From positions 49,068,345-49,132,344 of the forward strand of contig JABFTP020000062.1 in NCBI GenBank assembly GCA_013387265.2: a DNA stretch of 64,000 nt, given 5' to 3'. This document shows, piece by piece, positions 61,362 through 64,000 of the stretch; the stretch's first letter is position 1; every line of letters begins with the position of its first letter. This stretch comes from Cryptolaemus montrouzieri. Taxonomy: Eukaryota > Arthropoda > Insecta > Coleoptera > Coccinellidae. Position numbers and translations under genes: made by a program. Under the pieces are notes generated by a model, which saw nothing but the letters and a program-made list of their open reading frames with translations, was not told the DNA's origin and did no database searches.

Positions 61362-61479
61362 TTTTGTTAATATAGTGAAAATCTAAATACTTTAGTTTTA
61401 TTTCATTGAAAATATGTATATCGATTTTCATCAAGTAACGATCTTCTAAATCAAATTAACTAAATTCCCTCCAAAAGTC

Positions 61480-63156
61480 CTATCTCCAGCGGCATCCGAC
61501 ACGCTGACAAGGAGATATTTGGTATTCGGTTGGTGCCTTGCATATCCCAAAAATCCAATGACACTTGCTATGTGAGCACAGATTCCCAATGATCTTGATA
61601 CACTTTTACAGATGGAATAATAGCCATTGATTGGCTTTCTTTTTTCATCTTCTAACAGATTCTGTTGTCGAGAATATGTTATCTAGATGAGGTACTTTGC
61701 GGAATATCTATGTCGAGATTATATTCTAATCAGTATGAGATTCGGGTCCTCTGGATGGATAACCCACTCGAATATCTCACTTTCATCGCGTGGAAACTTG
61801 TCTTGGATATATCCAGCCACCAACCTCAGTTGGAATATACCTATCGTTAAATCCTTGAAATATTGGATATCCAAAACAGGGAAATTCCAAATGGTTCAGT
61901 TTACGCCTTTCCCACCAAAGGTTTCTCCTCCGTAATCCTCCATTTTCAACATATTCTTAAATCTTTGTCAAAGTTCCTCTAACTAGAATTCCCCTCGCTA
62001 GTTCAGAGTTTGCTCCATCCATCGAAATGGTATTTCGATACCTTTTCAAAATTGCTCCTGCTATCAGATAAAATGACTGCAAATTATGTGCATGATGAAA
62101 TGGTATACTATCCAGAACGAATTTGAATACCGATTTCATATGTCCATTCCGGACTTCCACGATCCAGCGATTTTTTGTTATGATCCTATTTTCGTTGGCA
62201 TACCTTGTATCTAATTGAAAAATAGGGGCCGGGTATATTTACTATAAATCCATTCGGAGCTACGAGAAGTGCAGGTTTCATTAAATGTCGCACTTTTTGC
62301 ACACAATAAGATTGCGGCAGTACTGAAAAATTGCTACTTTTTTCTATGTTAGAATAAGTGCGATAAAAACAGTCAGTTTTTGGATCGTTTTCATCTTCAT
62401 TGAAAGGAATATTTGCGAACTCTGAAACATGGTTATTAATGTACTCGTTTCGAGTGATAGCTTGCAATCCTATATTGCTTGGTACGAAACGTGACATCAA
62501 AGATTGTCTTACATTATTGACCGCTATGCTCACCGCTTGTCGACTGCTATAATTGAAAATGATTTTCAGAAAGTCATCATTCAAATCTTGTCGTAATTTA
62601 CATGGAAATGTTAGTAAGTCTTTTTCATTTACGTATCTGTGTCCTCTTTCTCCATCTAGAATAACAGGATCGCAAATTGTAAGCATTTCATTGAACTGAT
62701 CTTTGGATATTGGACTAATTAAACTGAATTCATGCAAAGCGGTTAAAAAGTTTTGTAACGTGACACCCTCAATTTTGAGAAATCTATTTAATGACAACAG
62801 TCATAAGAAAATATGTAACCTCGTGAATTAAGATGATGTGTACAAAATCGAATATTCTCTGGAACATATATATTATTTTCCATGAAAATCTTCGCCCTTG
62901 CTGATGTAGAGAGGGTATGCACATTTCCATCCCCTCGACATATGAAACATTGAATGGTAGAGCAGCTTTTTAGTACATTCAATTTTATGCAATTTGGATC
63001 GTTACTAAATTCGAACTCATTTTCCACTATTGAGTGACAGTTTATGCATAAACGCGAGCCATCATGAATATTTTCCAAGGGCATGCGGAGTTGTCCGCGG
63101 AAACAGACAGTTACCTCCTGTTTATCAAGAACATTTATCCCAGTTATGCGTCTCAA
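61480..63156 (-). pseudogene. ISL2EU-like (PIF/Harbinger-related) transposase, degenerate
   Basis: Minus-strand order: an N-terminal Cys/His region (63156-62788: CINCHSIVENEF, CFICRGDGNVHTLSTSAR, NIRFCTHHLNSRGY); a helix-turn-helix-like core (62797-62186: LSLNRFLKI type start, ISKDQFNEML, DFLKIIFNYSSRQAVSIAV, MSRFVPSNIGLQAI); and the DDE_Tnp_4-like sheet (SSNFSVLPQSYCVQKVRHL, VAPNGFIVNIPGPYF). Then, after a deletion, VRNGHMKSVFKFV and NTISMDGANSELARG (62160-61957), and a C-terminal Cys/His segment (LGICAHIASVI, GYARHQPN, near 61540). The DGTY-like first catalytic site reads CFYRTY, so it is lost. The family name is from memory of pattern. Confidence 0.62.
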
Positions 63157-63424
63157 CTATATTGGTCTGAATTGAGTATTGCACACATAGCAACTTCTTC
63201 GCTCTCGAGCAGCCATTGCGGAAAGTTTATCAAATAGAAGAAAGTTTCACACTACAACAAGTTCACTTCGATCGAAAATTAATACTTCAAGAAGCTAGTA
63301 CACCCACCTTAAGTGAGCACTCCACCCAAAAATCTATCTAAATCGATAAGAAACGAATACCTGCTAACAATTGAAATTCTACTAACAACTGTCAACTTTT
63401 GTTTTTTTTTGATTGTAGGATCAT

Positions 63425-63805
63425 AGAAATTGGAAATTCCTAGTCTTGGAGATCACCATGTTCTTTACATGTCAGCAAGAGCAAAGATATTTCTAGAGAA
63501 TAATAAAGATATGTATATGTTCCAGAAAATGTTCGAGGCTCCTACCGGTAGAACGATGTCATTGAATAGATTCCTCAAAATGGGGAGATCACTGCACAAA
63601 ACTATTTTAGTTAACTTCTTTCCTAAGCCTTCGGATTTAGCCCAAAACAGATTCGCTGTATGACTATGAATTCAGTTCAATGAAGTGCTAATATTTTGCG
63701 ATCATGTTATTCTAGATGGAGTAGGCGGACAAAAATACTCAATGAAAAGGACCTACTAACATTTCTCTGTAAATTGCGACAGGATTCAAGTTTCTGAAAA
63801 TCATT
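63425..63805 (+). pseudogene. Second, inverse ISL2EU-like transposase fragment
   Basis: Short matches in order to the 61.5-63.2 kb pseudogene: MSARAKIFLENNKDMYMF, SLNRFLKMGRSLHK, FNEVLIFCDHVILDG, then LTFLCKLRQ-like and SENHF-like scraps. Opposite orientation; no catalytic region. Confidence 0.7.
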
Positions 63806-63878
63806 TTACATTATAGTAGCTAACAACCAGTAAGCATAGCAATCACAATATAAGGATTCAGTATTTCTCAGGAACTAG

Positions 63879-63990
63879 GCATTTATGAAACACCCTGTGT
63901 AATTATGGAGTTTCAGTAGTAACATAAAAACGAAAGGAATAATAATAATAAACTGATGCTGTTTGTAGGTATTAATTCCTGGAGAACCAA
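63879..63990 (-). repeat. Inverse copy of the 58391-58503 repeat
   Basis: Complement reads CAAACAGCATCAGTTTATTA and CAGGGTGTTTCATAAATG, as at 58.4-58.5 kb. The pair flanks the ISL2EU/PLE block. Confidence 0.7.
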
Positions 63991-64000
63991 AGTATTCTAA

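Larger units (their letters stand above)
59160..61454. mobile_element. Head-to-head pair of Penelope-like elements (PLE-2 minus, PLE-3 plus)
   Basis: Two 5'-truncated PLE copies joined near 60365-60395 with their 3' ends outward. The outer arms (59158-59430 and 61190-61416) are inverse copies. The unit is flanked by ATTAATTAAATTCCC (59145-59159) and ATTAACTAAATTCCC (61455-61469), a 15-bp TSD with one mismatch. The right side has ~38 extra bases outside the arm, as PLE-1 has 44 on one side. Hammerhead-like motifs lie in both arms. Confidence 0.87.

Overview
The window looks like intergenic or heterochromatin-like DNA from an arthropod nuclear genome, most likely an insect and perhaps a beetle (the order is a guess). 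It is AT-rich and full of microsatellites. Nearly everything recognisable is transposon-derived: a BEL/Pao LTR element, R4/Dong-like, CR1-like and I-like LINEs, Penelope-like elements, Tc1/mariner, hAT, THAP/P-like and ISL2EU-like DNA transposons, and tRNA-derived SINEs. I found no host gene, rRNA gene, functional tRNA gene or CRISPR array. Only one long reading frame looks intact: ORF1 of a CR1-like LINE at 48.5 kb.

Layout. 0-6 kb: unassigned AT-rich DNA, one SINE with a 13-bp target-site duplication (TSD), and a ~34-bp minisatellite duplicated as a 772-bp higher-order unit. 6.8-14.75 kb: two oppositely oriented ZBED-type hAT elements; the first carries a THAP/P-like transposon nested in its transposase gene. 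16.3-21.2 kb: a LINE endonuclease scrap, a DD41D (rosa-like) mariner with ~420-bp inverted repeats, and a DD34D mariner. 21.6-26.5 kb: a BEL/Pao element with a gutted pol and a Penelope-like element (PLE) inside its 3' LTR. 26.5-30.7 kb: mostly unassigned, with Tc1-like scraps and a near-perfect palindrome. 30.7-35.9 kb: a nest of at least five R4/Dong-like LINE fragments abutting three long (TA)n tracts. 37-42.8 kb: a hAT remnant, a CR1-like fragment, a 5'-truncated I-like LINE with a TSD, and a second SINE. 43-47.7 kb: a Tc1 element, a decayed PLE and a second Tc1-like element with terminal inverted repeats (TIRs). 48.2-52.6 kb: the youngest-looking LINE. 54.5-56.5 kb: a DUF4817-like scrap, a PLE scrap and a second copy of the 43-kb Tc1. 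58-64 kb: CAGGGT-type repeats and an ISL2EU-like transposase locus interrupted by two head-to-head PLE copies.

No cellular pathway is encoded. The relationships are those of nested insertions, which give relative ages: THAP into hAT, PLE into a BEL LTR, PLE pair into ISL2EU, and R4-like copies at (TA)n. The most interesting signals are hammerhead-ribozyme-like motifs conserved at both outer ends of two separate PLE insertions, the clustering of R4-like LINEs at (TA)n tracts, and two SINEs with different tRNA-like heads but one shared body. All identifications come from reading translated motifs and repeats by eye; no database search was run.
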